A stretch of DNA of 64,000 nucleotides from Paratinospora sagittata (Eukaryota > Streptophyta > Magnoliopsida > Ranunculales > Menispermaceae). Where the stretch lies: contig CM069604.1 in the NCBI GenBank assembly GCA_035771175.1, positions 16,121,115 through 16,185,114 on the forward strand, written 5' to 3'. Below are positions 1-12,600 of this stretch, piece by piece (within the stretch, counting starts at the first letter, position 1; each line of letters begins with the position of its first letter). Position numbers and translations under genes: made by a program. The notes beneath the pieces are model-generated. The model saw only the letters and a program-made list of their open reading frames with translations, was not told where the DNA came from and searched no databases.

Positions 1-149
1 CTCTACTTCAATCAACATTGTAGACAAAATAAGGCATCTACCATCCATTTGCCTGTGGTAGTCGAAATCTATACCATTTTGGTGATATGGGAGGTATCGG
101 TGATGGGAGGGCAAGCAAAACCTGTAGAAAGTATAACATTTCAATCATT

Positions 150-610
150 TAATCCATATTTCTAAAATTTCAATTGAAACCAAACAAGGAAAGGAAACTG
201 GTTTTACCTACATAAAGTGGTTACTATTCACGTAACGAATGTCAATCATGCGTTTGGCTGGGTTGGTGGAGCTTCGGTTCTAAGGGGCAAAAATTTCAGA
301 CATTGCTGCATAGATAAAAATATCAACACTACTTTGTATGTTGATGTTGTCAACAACCCCATATTTGGCAAAGTCATCCACTTTTGTAGGGGTGCCGGAG
401 TGTCATTACATTATAAAGAACTCATTATGTCCTGAACCATCCAACACTACCTAAAATCACTGTGTAGTGTTCCTCATATCTTTGTACCTTTCTCAGTAAG
501 TCCCTTTTGACTAAGCCCCAACCGTTTATTCTCATACCCATTTCCTTGGCAATGACTCGGTACCCATAATGTTCATCGGGCATAACATCTCTAACTTGGT
601 GTATGTACTG
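150..610 (-). pseudogene. OTU-like C-terminal domain of the MULE (degenerate)
   Basis: Conceptual minus-strand translation from about 610 to 430 gives a QVRDVMPDEHYGYRVIAKEM stretch followed by GMRINGWGLVKRDLL, which matches the start of OTU-type cysteine-protease domains fused to plant MULEs. The segment near 380-230 gives a match to the second OTU half (LSMQQCLKFLPLR). The catalytic cysteine of the family's D-G-x-C motif is not present: the corresponding positions read E-H-Y-G. The domain is therefore predicted to be catalytically dead even where it is open. Assignment relies on recalled family patterns. Confidence 0.6.
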
Positions 611-793
611 ATGCTAGCCATGAGGGATTTGATCTAGATATCCATAAGATCTTTGCAAAAGTGTCCTGTGGACCTTCCTCGGTTTAGATTTATGCAATGA
701 TGACATGGATGAAGGAGTAGAGTGCGCATACAAAACATGCTCAAACAACAATGGGTCTCGTTTTGTAGATTTATTAATCTTCCTACTTGGCCT

Positions 794-1195
794 TCATTTA
801 GTTTTCTTCTTCCCTTCAGGCACAATGATAGAAGAAGCTGAAGGAGCAATTATCTCTTTGATTTTCTGTACAATTCTAGCTCTGGTAGGGGCATCACAAC
901 TATCAAATTTTTGTTTAAGTAGATTTAGCTTAGCTTTAAAATTGAAATCCGACTGGTTCTCCTCCACTTTCACAGGAGTAAGATTAAGCTTTTGCCAATG
1001 GGCATCCACATCAGATAGAGGTATGGGCATGCTAGCTTGTTTATACAAAACAAGCTCATGTGCGCATGGCAATCTATGTGTTCTGCATAACACACATCCC
1101 CATGCATTTTGGTCCAACCCAACACTTTCAACGCGAGCTAACTCTTCCCATATCTTGTCCAGTGCAACTCTAGAGATGAAGCCACACAAGTGCAT
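794..1195 (-). pseudogene. MULE SWIM zinc-finger region
   Basis: This 133-residue minus-strand reading frame contains the ordered cysteines and histidine GCVLCRTHRLPCAHE near its middle, which is the CxC...CxH pattern of SWIM domains that follow the transposase core in plant MULE and FAR1-type proteins. The downstream stretch DVDAHWQKLNL is also typical of these proteins. A charged tail rich in lysine and glutamate follows and leads into the OTU-like segment. It is open over its length but isolated from the other fragments by frame breaks. Confidence 0.72.
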
Positions 1196-1664
1196 GAAAG
1201 TAGAATCTTGAAAGTGATATTGAACAACGTTCAGACTTTTTTTTCAAATGAGGCCTTAATCTCTGTGTTGCAACCCCAACATAGTATTGATTGTTGTCCA
1301 TGATGTCCCGAAGTTCCCTTGAGATGAACCTAGAGATCCCTTCAACTTTGAATGTGCACTCTCCACCCTATTAGTTGTAGTATTGCCTAAGTGAATAAAT
1401 CGATTCGTCCATGCATTCACAAATCTTTTTACTATGGGGTTCCAACCATGTTGTATTGAGGTATTTAATCACATCAGGGTACTCATCATACTCTTGGAAC
1501 AACACATTTTTTTTGATGATTGCATTCCTCCTCTATTTAAAAAAAAAACCAATTCATTCCACTTTCGCATAAAAGCTCTGAAGTCCTCATTCTTTGCAAA
1601 CTTGCCCTTTGAGTTGGCCAACACATTTTTATTTATGCTCCATGTACATAACAAATTCGTCGTA

Positions 1665-2563
1665 TTAGGGAACACAAAATGAAACAACATGCATCAAGGC
1701 CAACTCCCTGTCTATCACAATTATCTTGGGTAAAGACCAACCTTCCAACAACTCCCTCAATTTTTGTAGTGCCCACATGTAATTGTCTTTATTTTCAGAC
1801 CCCATATACACAAATGTCATTGAAAAAGTCATATCGGTCAATGTGACACCAACAATCTCTAGTAATGGAAATTTGTACTTGTTGGTCTTGTATGTACAAT
1901 CCATCAACAACAAATAAGGAAAACACCTCAAAAGATCTACTGAAACAGGATGAGCCAAAATATATCTTGAACAACATCAGTTCCTTCTTCGCACCTGTGC
2001 CACTCGGTATACTTCTTTTCTTCTAACTTGTGCAACAGTTTTGCATCTGAGATCTACCTCCATATTCAAACAACCTATGTTTTTGTCTGGCATTGTAGAA
2101 TGTTTTCAGGGTCGATGCATTAGTAACACTTCTTTCCTTTAATGTCATCAATTTGTATTTCGGTCGGGCATTACTCTCTGACATTTGGATCATGACTTCT
2201 ACCTTTTCATTAGTCAACCTTCCAGCGTATGAGTGCCCTCCAAAGAAATTTGCAAATGGGTGATTATGGGTGCTGCATGCAACTTTCCCGAGGATTCTTA
2301 CCATTTAACAAGAAAGGGCATCCTCAATTCTTTGTGCTAGTTTCACTTCTCTTCCCCTTCTTACCGGTTGAAGATTTATAGTGGCCATATATTTCACAAA
2401 AAAAATTAACTCTTGCTCGCCTACCATTACCCCTGACATATGAATTTCGGATTATTAACACTAACTCATTCTTCCTCCCAACATCTTGAACCCATGAAAC
2501 GAGTTCTTCCATGGTACTGAACGAAATGTCGGAGGTGAACTGTTCCGTATAGTTGACAACCAT
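1665..2563 (-). pseudogene. MULE N-terminal FAR1-like region and transposase core (broken)
   Basis: The segment 2563-2324 encodes a region with a tryptophan near its start, a GRKNEL motif and a CEIYGHYK motif, as in FAR1-type DNA-binding domains of plant MULEs. The segment 2304-2023 has a cysteine followed by the HNHP motif and GHSYAGRLT. The segment 1958-1665 carries the best core signature: DCTYKTNKY, then PLLEIVGVT, a long spacer, then DNYMWAL and VIVIDRELALM, the acidic positions expected for the MULE catalytic core. The fragments lie in different frames with stops between them, so no functional transposase can be made. The initiator is not identifiable, and an intron boundary near 2575-2590 is possible. 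Confidence 0.75.
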
Positions 2564-2570
2564 CTCTCGA

Positions 2571-3414
2571 CATGGTTTTTCACCCTGAAATTATAGAAAA
2601 AATTATAATTAGATAAACAATAACCAAATAAGATCGTAAACAACATCAAATAAACCCAGATGCATAACATAAGAGTTGCATGCATAAATATTTTTTAAAA
2701 ATTGGAAATATATGGTTCGGCCATATATGGCCAAACATTAATCTTCAGTTCGGCCACCCAAGGGCGAACCTACTCCTAATGTTCGACCTTGTGCATAGCG
2801 TTGAACAAGATGACGATTTTTTTAAGTAAAAAATACAACGAACCATTCACATACACCAAAAATTTACCTTTTCTTGATGTACGCCATCATCGGAGCTTGC
2901 TTCTTATGCCATAATGCTACCAATATGTGTTGATGGTAAAAGTTTTTGAATGCCCTAATCTTTCACAGGAGGATAGTTTAGAAATTCAATTTTGTTGGTT
3001 TAGTTGTGTGATGATAGTCCATATATGGGGCTCAACTAGCAACCCTCTTATTCTTTCCTAAGTTTATCACACATTAATTAAAATAAATATATATTTGTTC
3101 AAAGCTGCACGCCCACTTAGTTATTTATTAGTTTTTTTTTTATAAATAAATTTGTTTTCTTTTAAAGAAAGAATGATATATTGGAAAAAAAAAAAGAAAA
3201 AAGAAAAAAGAAAAAACAAAAAGAAAGAATGGTATGGTTGAACCTACGTTTCAAGGAGTATCTACAAATATTTCATATGCCATTTTTCAAAACTTGAAAT
3301 GGTTGAAAACTTCGGATAAAGTTAGTGTCCTGCACAAAGCCAACCAGTGCAACTGGCCACCAAGAACGCTCGAGCTCCAACTACTTTGGAAGTCTTTGAA
3401 ATAGCCGATAAATC
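2571..3414 (+). promoter_or_regulatory. Upstream region of PYG7 (promoter and 5' UTR expected here)
   Basis: No coding sequence is visible between the MULE relic and the PYG7 start codon. The last 100 bases before the ATG are less AT-rich and probably hold the 5' UTR. A TATAAATAAA-like sequence lies near 3141-3150, about 270 bases before the ATG, but I cannot show that it is the TATA box. The region also has a 14-base perfect palindrome, ggccatatatggcc, near 2717-2730, an A/G-rich simple stretch at 3185-3230, and T-runs near 3128. Because the upstream neighbour is a divergent transposon, all proximal promoter signal must fit into roughly 0.8 kb or overlap the transposon. Confidence 0.45.
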
Positions 3415-3622
3415 ATGTTTCCTCAATTAATTCCTTGTAGAAACCCTAATTTTCCACCTGTGATTCGTTTCAATTCATCTTCTTCTTCGAGGACTTCTCT
3501 GTTCTCTCTGCATTCTACGGCGGTCCAAAGCGACTTTTCCGTCTCTCTTCCTAAACGCAACGCGCTGTTTCGCTCTACTCCTCACCACAACAATCCCAAT
3601 TCTCATGTAAATCTTCAACATC
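3415..3622 (+). CDS. PYG7: PYG7 exon 1: start codon and transit peptide
   Basis: The exon opens with an ATG and encodes a serine- and arginine-rich stretch with few acidic residues, typical of a stroma-targeting peptide. The frame stays open to 3723, but sequence past about 3640 is T-rich and looks intronic. Two donors are possible. The better-looking one, gtaaat after 3606, is phase 0 and would need a weak acceptor at 5435. A poorer donor, gtttgc after 3622, is phase 1 and fits the strong acceptor at 5454. I list the second because it keeps the frame with the strong acceptor. The end could therefore be 3606 or 3622, and a small unseen exon in intron 1 is not excluded. Confidence 0.7.
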
Positions 3623-6600
3623 GTTTGCTCTCAATCTTTTTATTTTTTTCCGCAATTTGCTTGTCTATATGGACTTGTGGTCAGATTTTTGAGAGAAATT
3701 TGTGTGAGCCATCCATTAAGGGTTAGCTTTGCTGGTAAAATTGTACAAAATTTAATGTTTTTTTTTTCCCAGGAAATCAAATCCTGATCACCTGCCTTTG
3801 TAGAATCTGAAAATTCGAATATGTATCAATGTGACATGGGTACATAATTTGTCAAATGCTTAGTAGTGTAATTAAGAGGCAATCGAGACCTGTTGAAGAT
3901 AATTTGATTTCTCCGTCAGATTTTCCTTAATTTCATAGGTTTATTTTTTAATCTGCTTTTTTTTTTTTTGTAAGCGCTAACATTGGATAATTTTCCAATT
4001 ACAGATCTAAAATATTTTTGCTTCTCAATACTTTATCGAGGAGAAGAGTACTTTTTCGATACTGTATTAGGTGACTCATTTTAAAAGCCCTCTCAATGCC
4101 TTAAGGTTGTGTTTTCTAGGAATGTTTTGGACATTGAACATGAACTTATTTTTTACTTACACACATTGCAATTGATAGACTTGGGTTTGAATAGGTTCTC
4201 TGTGACCAAAATTCTGTAATCACATGATTGTATATTTATAATATCATGTAGTTCCCATGAAAAATACCTAGAAAATCAGATATTGGTAGAGGTACCTGAC
4301 AGGTGGTTTGAGATTAATGCTATTCCTGATAACAACAATTGCTTTAGCTACAGCCACAAAAGACTTCTTGGTTATTGGCAATTTTGTAGAATTTGTTTCC
4401 AAACCATTGTGTGTCCCTTGACTTAGCTCTTATCTCTTTGATATGGAAAGAAAAGTAGTTGGAAGGCTAAAATCTCACTTTCCATCTTGAATTGTTTGCA
4501 CAAAATAAAATAATATATATATATATATATAAAGAAGTCCTAATTTTTCTGACATCATCCTTCTCTTTACCATTGATCTTCTTTCAGGATCTTGCATAAT
4601 GTTTTATGCATTTAAAATGTCCAAATAAGTAAATTTTCAAACACTTGTAACTTCTTTATTGGTCCCTTCCTAGCAATGTTCAGTTATTGACTAACATTTT
4701 ATCAAGGAGGAAACAGATATGCACAAGGGAGATGAGGGTGAAATGCTATGTAACAACAAATCATAAAGGTATTAGCTACTGCTTTTTTTTTTTTTTTTTT
4801 TTTTGATTCATTTTAAAATTTTGGCTGATAGTTTGTATTTCTATTTTCTTTCTTTATTCTATGCATGTATGATTAAACAACATAATTCATCATCGAGAAC
4901 CCGAGGTCTATTTTCCTTCCTGAAACATAGTGGGTATCATAGCTGTTGCTGATTCAGTTATCATTCTCTAGACATATCACTAGGAGGTTACATCATGCAT
5001 CAAACATATCTCTGAATAACTTGAACCAGAAATGTAGAATTTAAACATGGATGGCTCCAAGAATTAATGTTAGCATTTGAAAATCTCCATGATGACAAAG
5101 TTCTATAAAGAGTTTATGAATTGGCTGTTGAAGAATCGGTTTGTCTTCCTTTTGGATAGCGAACTGTTTAAGAATGTTCCATTATTATTGCTCTAGACTA
5201 ATGAGTTCATGTACTTCATGTGTTGTTTATAAAGGGCATCTTATCTGTATAAAAAAAACTTCAATTGTAAATCTTTTGTCCAATTCTCACAGTCACAAAA
5301 TTGTAGTATTCCTTTCTCCAAATACCTCTCTTTCTGGATTGGTTTTTATTTTTATTTTTATTTTTTAATTTTTTTGAATGCTTTAATATATATATGTATG
5401 TATGTATGTATTTATTTATGAATTGTATTTATGAGTCTCATTGCCTCGTTGCAGAATTTTCTTGGGATCTATTGGCTGGAGAAAATACAAGAAAGTGCAA
5501 TAGATCATTGACGTGGGTAGCAGCGATTTCATGTGGAGCAATAACATGGTTGACTTCTGCACAAATGGCGCAGTCAAGTGAAGAAATTAGAGATAATATG
5601 GTTTATGAGGTTTCAGAGCTATTTGAATTGGGAATTCAGTTAACTTACCTGCTTTTACTATTAGGCTTGCTTGGGTTTGGAACCTTCTATGTAATTCGTC
5701 AGGTTCTTGTTCGTAGAGAGCTTGATCTTTCTGCGAAAGAATTGCAAGTAAGCAATTTTCTTTTCCTTTCCTTTTGCCTTGCTAATTATGTCCTTGTAAT
5801 TTGTATTTTAGCTGTATTTTCATGATCTTAAAGTCCTTTTCTAAAAATTGTAAATTCTATTTAACATCTGTAAATTGAACCATATTTGTAGCTAAATGTG
5901 TAGAGTTGAAACAAGGGAATCATGGAATCATTGAAAATGAAGATGGTATTATGTTTAAATTGATTTTATATACTTCTAGAACCCTAAAAACTCTTGAAGA
6001 ATATATCCTTTGTTAATATTTGATGTCATTTTCTTGTAATAGTCTAAGAAGCCTATGTGATATTTGAGCTTTATTTTATAGATTCATGTTATAAGATCTA
6101 TAGGCAAAAGTAAGATTTCAGTGTTTATTACATGTTATGTCAAGTGAAGTTTGAAATATGTGATATAATAATAGCTTTGGTCAGTTTTGTTCATTAAGCG
6201 AATTTAGAATCCCAAAGAGAATTGTGATTTCATACCAAGATTCATATGTTCAAATTGTTCATGATACATAAATGAATGCATGCAAACAAAATCCAAGAAT
6301 TCCACGCGAATAGATAGCACTGGAAGTCAATCCTAGGAAATAATTTTAAAAAATTTTCTGCTATATATATATTATGTATGTATAATTTTTTCATAATTAA
6401 TTTCATAATATCATTAACACATTAGGCCATTAATTTGTAAGCTGGAATGGCCAAAGCAAATTATGATGTTCACATGTTCTTGTTAGTGAATATACATACA
6501 TGTATACAAGGCCCCAAAAGTTGGATCATTCACTGGTAATCACTTTTGCATTTATTCCAAAGTACCCTTAAAACCTTTATTATTATATTTCAATTTTAAA

Positions 6601-9600
6601 TAGGGGTGGAAAAACTTGTTCGGAATCGGTGTTCGGTTTTGTCTGGTTCGAAATAAAGCAAGTCTGAACAAAATTATTCAGTAACTAGGCTAAGTCTGAA
6701 CAAAGGCCTTATACCTTAATTAAAAGCCGGGCCGGGTCCAAACAAGGCAATTCGAACATCGAGACGAATTGCCTCCAAATTTTATCTTAAAAGAGTACAC
6801 TATTTTACCTTTATTCATTTAAGATCTTGCTTATCTAAAGTTTGTAGTTATAAACAATTGCAAAAATTTAAGATAATTCTTAATTTTGATAATATATGTT
6901 GCATATATAAGAAAAACTTAAGAGGGAAAAACATATCTTTATTAATTTACAATAACAAAATCATAAAAGGTGTATTCATGTAACATATATGTTATTTTTT
7001 TCATTATCTATCCTTAAGTTTTTTAATGTTAAAGAGATGAGATTTACTAATTCTTGCTGTTAAATTTAATTTAATTGCTAAATTATTCTACAATTATAAC
7101 CATGATAAATTTTAAAGTCTTATAATCTAGACTAACCCGGTGGCCTAGTTTCAAAACCAATTCGGGTCCGGACACTACTTATGTGTTCGAATTTAAAACT
7201 GGGTCAGGTCTGGACATACCGTAGATTTGTTATTATAAGGTGTTGGGCCCATTTCTCGGTACTCTGACCTGACAGACACGTAACCACCTAAGCCACCTCA
7301 AAATTCGGATATGACGTTAGCTCATAGCTCTAACTAGTTTACAAGGGTACCGACCACTCAACACAACTTGATGAGCTTAGGAACAACAATAACCGAGCTG
7401 ACCTGACCTGACCTGACCATATCGACAACTGAATAAGGACGATGCGGGACCCACTGCACCAATTTCGAGATTCTGAGCGTATAATATGGTGCCACGTGCC
7501 GGTACCAACTTGGCCAAAGATCCCACACTCTATAAATGCACCAAAGATCCCACCTCTATAAATATACCATTAACCCCTCATTAATGAGGTAAGTAATTAA
7601 TTACTCCAGTTAATGCGCTTTTGATTACTCAGAGAGCTTAGAACTAATTTAGGCATTGAAGGGTCTGTGGCTGGCACCAAATCAATACTCCTTACAATAG
7701 CCTATTCTCCTTTCTTTCTCATAGGTTCGAATACCTAGCAGACGAGTAGACAGCTTGGAGCGGTTCCAACTCAGTACGTTCCCTCCACATCATCACTCTC
7801 TGGTGTTGGTCAAATCTTGCACCAACATTTGACGCCGTCTGTGGGAAACGTAGCCTGACTCAGAAGCAAAAAACTCAGCTGAGCAACATAGAGAAGAATG
7901 TTAAAAAGATCTCCCAGATCGTGCTAGAGCAGCAACAAGTGTTGAGGGCAACTCTTCCCCTCCAACCACTTCACAACCTCCGAGCTCAAAAGGATGAAGT
8001 GAGCGGATGTTGGAGCGTCAGCTCAAAGCTAAGATCAGCTTGGAGCTTAGAAGAACCTTGACCTAGGCCCAACCGCAAGTCCTTGTCAGCAGGAGACCTA
8101 CGCCATTCTCTGGATGCTAAGAGGAAGAGTCAGTTCTCGGAATCCTCTCACCCCAAGTCGGCATCCAGGAGGAAGAGTAAAGCAACAGTTTGTTTCTCTG
8201 CTAAGGCGGTATCTAAGAGGTCATCCCGGTCTGGACGTACTGACTCTATTTGGTCGAGCGGAGGAGACCCAACGAGACACTATAAGGAGTACAAGGATCT
8301 CCCTTATCCGTTTATTGAGGAGATCCTCCAAGCTCCCTTACCGAAGAACGTCAAAATAGTAGAGGTGGAGAAGTATGATGGAAAGGGAGATCCTAGAGAC
8401 CACATCGAGGACTACAAGTCTTGGATGGAGTCCAATGGCCAAGACGACACAACCACGTGCAAGGGATTTCAGATCACCCTTAGCGGACCAGCTCGGAAGT
8501 GGTATCGTAAGCGCCAACTTGGGTTGATCTACTCCTTTGGCCACCTCTGCCACGAGTTCGTCGAGCACTTCATAGGGCAGAAGGAGAGGGAAAGGCCGGT
8601 GAACAACCTACTAACGATCAGACAAAGGCAAGGGGAGAGCTTGAAGAACTACCTAGCTCGCTTCAATGCTGAAGTGATATTGATGGATGATTTCGACTAC
8701 AACACAACCCTCAAAACATGTGTGGTAGGGCTTCGAGTTGGGAAGTTCCATTATTCCCTTGGCAAGAAGAAAGCTCGGACCTATAAGGAGCTCTTACACC
8801 AAGCTGAGAAGTTCATCAATGTCGACAAGTAGAGTGATGCAAAGCACGCAGATGATCAATCTGCTAAGAGTTCTGAGCAGAATAAGAAGAGGAAGAGAGA
8901 TGAACAGGAAAAACCAAGGGAAGACCACCGGGATGGTAAGAGGACAAAATCTGATCATCGAGAACAGAGGAGTGGAAAGATGCCCCAAAGCCTACACACC
9001 AGCTACACACCCTTGAACACCTACTGGAGCAGGTTCTACTAGGAAGCAGGTTCTTCTCGAGATCTAGGATAGGGATTATGTGCGCTGGTCGAAGAAGCTA
9101 CAGACACCCACGAATCGGGAGGTATAGTAGGAAGTATTGCAGATACCAACGAGACCATGGTCATAGTACCGACCAGTGTTATGACTTGAAGGAGGAGATC
9201 GAAACCCTAATTCGCAGAGGGACTCTTAAGGAGTATGTCAAGGACTCCAACCAGAGGAGAGCTGAAGCGCCTGAGAAGAAAGAGCTGAGCCGACTTGAGA
9301 GACAAGAACCATATTTGATGGAGACGTGACTAGAACCTCCAACCGGGCAATGAAAGCTTTTGTCTGTGAAGTTAGGTCGGAAGTCATGAACTTGGGGTTT
9401 TGACCAGAGAAGCAGAGGATGAGTGATTTTGCAATCACTCTCACAGAAGATGAGGGCGTAAGGCGTGCTTTGACCACCTACAGATGCCTTGGTAGTTGCT
9501 ATGAATGTAGCCAACTACAAAGTCCACCTGATGCTAGTCGATAACGAAAGCTCAACAGACATACTATACTGAGCAGCCTTCGAGAAGCTTGGACTTGCCA

Positions 9601-12600
9601 AGGAGCAACTTAGCTTGGTTGATGTGCTACTCATCGGATTCACGGTAGATGGAATCATGCCTGAAAGACGAATTACACTTCCTGTGACCACAGGGGATTC
9701 CGAGCACAAAGTTATGGTTATGACGAACTTCTTGGTAGTTAAGTGCCCCACAACATACAATGCTATCATAAGCCGACCACTCCTTAATAACCTTAGAGCC
9801 TTGGTGTCGGCATACCACCTAACACTTAAGTTCTCAACTGAACGAGGTGTAGGTCTGGTGAAGGGGAACCGGGAAGAGTCAAGGGAGTGTTATGCTATGA
9901 CGATGAAGAGGAAGACAGGTCACACTTACAGCCTAAAGATGTCAGAAGAAAGGCTGATGCAGCTAGGAGTACTAACCAGTTACGACCTCGACACGAGGGA
10001 AGTTGTACCAGGATTCGTAGCTCCGGATGAGTGGAAAGAGGTGCAGATCATTGAAGATCCAGCTAAGACTATGAAGGTAGGCACCGGGATGAGCCCAAAA
10101 CTCTTCGACCAATTGATCAATGTGCTGCGAGAGCACATGGACATCTTTGCTTGCTCTCATGAAGATATGCCAGGCATTCCGACCACAGTTATAGTGCATC
10201 GCCTCAATGTCAGCCTAGAGGCGAGGCCAATATGACAAAAGAGAAGAGCTCTTGGCCTGGAAAGAGCTCAAGGTCTATGAGAAGAGGTTGATAAGATCCT
10301 AGCAGCTCGTTTATCAGAGAAGTGCTCTACCCCGATTGGTTGGCCAATGTGGTTATGGTCAATAAGCCGAACAGGAAGTTGCGGGCCTGTGTGGACTTCA
10401 CTGATCTGAACAAGGCATGCCCCAAGGATAGCTTCCCGTTACCAAAGATTAATCAGTTGGTAGATGCGACAACTGGTCATGAGCTTCATGGATGCGTACT
10501 CATGGTACAATCAGATGGCGATGAGTTGTAGGGATGAAGAGAAGATCGCGTTCATCACCGACCGAGGTCTGTACTGCTACAAGGTCATGCCATTCGGTCT
10601 GAAGAACGCTGGAGCTACATACCAGAGGCTGGTCAATCGAATGTTTGCAAAAAAGATTGGGGTCAACATGGAGGTCTAGGTTGATGACACGCTAGTGAAG
10701 AGTGTGAAAGCATCAACTCATTCTTTCGACTTGAATGATGTGTTCGACACTCTGAGAAGATATCATATGAAGCTCAACCCGACGAAGTGCATTTTTGGAG
10801 TAAGTTCGGGAAAGTTCCTTGGCTACCTCATAAACCAGAGAGGAATCGAGGCCAACCTTGATAAGATTCGAGCTCTGGTCGATATGAGGTCCCCTCGAAC
10901 AATTAAGGAAGTGTAGCGACTCACAGGGTGCGTGGCAGAGTTGAGCAGGTTTATCTCCAAGTCTACGGATAGGTGCTTTCCATTCTTCAAGCTCATCAAG
11001 AAGAAGAATGTTCAATGGACCTTGGAGTGTGAGAAGAACCTCTGAGTGTGAGAAGGCCCTCTGGGAGCTTAAGTCATTCCTAGGTGAAGCTCCCTTGCTA
11101 TCCAAGCCCCTCCTAGGGGAGAAGCTCTTCCTTTACCTAGTAGTTTCAGATGCAGCTGTTAGTTCCGCACTGGTGAGAGAAGAGCTTGGAATTCAAAAGG
11201 CAGTCTACTACATCAAGTCATTGCTGGATGTAGAGACCATATATCTAGAGATAGAGAAGTTAGCCTTGGCATTAGTCACTTCAGCTCAGACGTTGAGGCC
11301 CTACTTCTAGGCCCACACTATAGTGGTCCTCACCCGACAACCCTTGCGACAGGTGCTTCAAAGGCTGGAAACGTCGGGACGACTGACCAAGTAGGTGATC
11401 GAGTTGAGTGAATTCGACATGGAATACTGGCCAATAACTGCCATTAAGGGCCCGACACTGGCTGACTTCCTATACGAGCTACCTCCAAGTGCTCATAACT
11501 CCGACCAGGATCATTAGCAAACCATATTAGAAGTTTGGAAGTTGTTTGTTGATGGATCGTCTTGCAAGCAAAAAAGTGGAGCAAAAATTGTCCTTATCTC
11601 ACCAAAAAATCAGAAACACGTATGTGCTCTATGCCTCGGATTCTCAGCCTCCAACAACGAGGTAGAGTACGAAGCGTCCTTAGTAGGACTATAGTTGGCA
11701 TGCAGTTGGGGTAGGCAGCTTGATCATTCATTGCGATTCTCAGCTAGTGGCAAGACAAATTACGTCAGAGTACCAAGCTAAGGACGACAATATGTAGGCA
11801 TACCTACGTGAAGCGAAGAACCTGCTAGGAAGATTCACTCTCCAAGATAGCTGGTGGCAGGATAGATCACCTCATAGTACCAAGTTAAGGATGACAGGAC
11901 GCAAGTGCCAAGATAGTTGATGCACTCTCCAAGCTCGCCTTTTCCTCCGAGGGCGAGATCATGATACAGGTGACCATTGAGTTCCTACTAGCTCGGAGTA
12001 TCCGAGAACCAGCTCAGGTCGGAATACATGATCTGATCCCTTCGTGGATGGACCTAATCTAGAAATTTATACGCAGCGGTGAGCTACTAGATGACAAGGT
12101 GAAGGCAAGGAAAATACAAAGGCAAGTTGCTCGGTACTCTCTTGTAGATCACTAGCTCTCTAGGCGCAACTTTACATTGCCTTACCTAAAATGCCTACAT
12201 AAAGAGTAGGCACATCAAGTCCTTGAAGAAATCTACACTGGTGTATGTGGCAATCACTCTGTAGGAAGAACTCTTGCATATAAGGTTCTTCGCCAAGGCT
12301 ATTATTGGCCCATAATACACAAGGATTCCCTGCGAATAGCTCGAAAGTGTGACAACTGCTAGAGGCATGGTACTAACATCCGAGCTCTTGTTGAGAATCT
12401 CTCACCGATTTAGAACCAGTGGCCTTTCGCTCAGTGGGGGGTGGATCTGATTGGAACCCTACCGAGCTATAGAGGACAGGACAAGTTCGCAAGTGTTGCC
12501 GTAGACAACTTCACCAAGTAGGCAGAAGCCTGAGGGGTAGATGTTGGGCCCATTTTTCGGTACTCCGAACTGGCAACCACGTAACCAACAACCTAAGCCG

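Larger units (their letters stand above)
1..2570 (-). mobile_element. Decayed Mutator-like (MULE) transposase element with FAR1-like, MULE, SWIM and OTU-like regions
   Basis: Read on the minus strand, conceptual fragments follow each other in the order of plant MULE transposases: a FAR1-like N-terminal DNA-binding region (about 2563-2023), the MULE transposase core (1958-1665), a SWIM-type zinc-finger region (about 1195-794) and an OTU-protease-like C-terminus (about 610-150). The reading frame is broken by stops and shifts throughout, so this is a relic. The C-terminal similarity seems to reach the left window edge, so the element may extend outside. I did not find terminal inverted repeats or a target duplication. 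It lies upstream of the PYG7 start and is transcribed in the opposite direction. The domain assignment comes from recalled family patterns, not from a search. Confidence 0.8.
3623..5454 (+). other. PYG7 intron 1
   Basis: A 1.8-kb AT-rich intron with no recognisable transposon or coding sequence. It holds simple repeats: an (AT)n run at 4512-4531, a 22-base T run at 4783-4804, an interrupted T-rich (ttttta)n stretch near 5342-5370 and a (tatg)n stretch near 5392-5410. The left border is uncertain, as noted for exon 1. Confidence 0.65.

Noticed and set aside
705..1211. 168-codon plus-strand reading frame near the left edge
   Set aside because: It is the complement of the MULE SWIM region, which has recognisable motifs on the minus strand.
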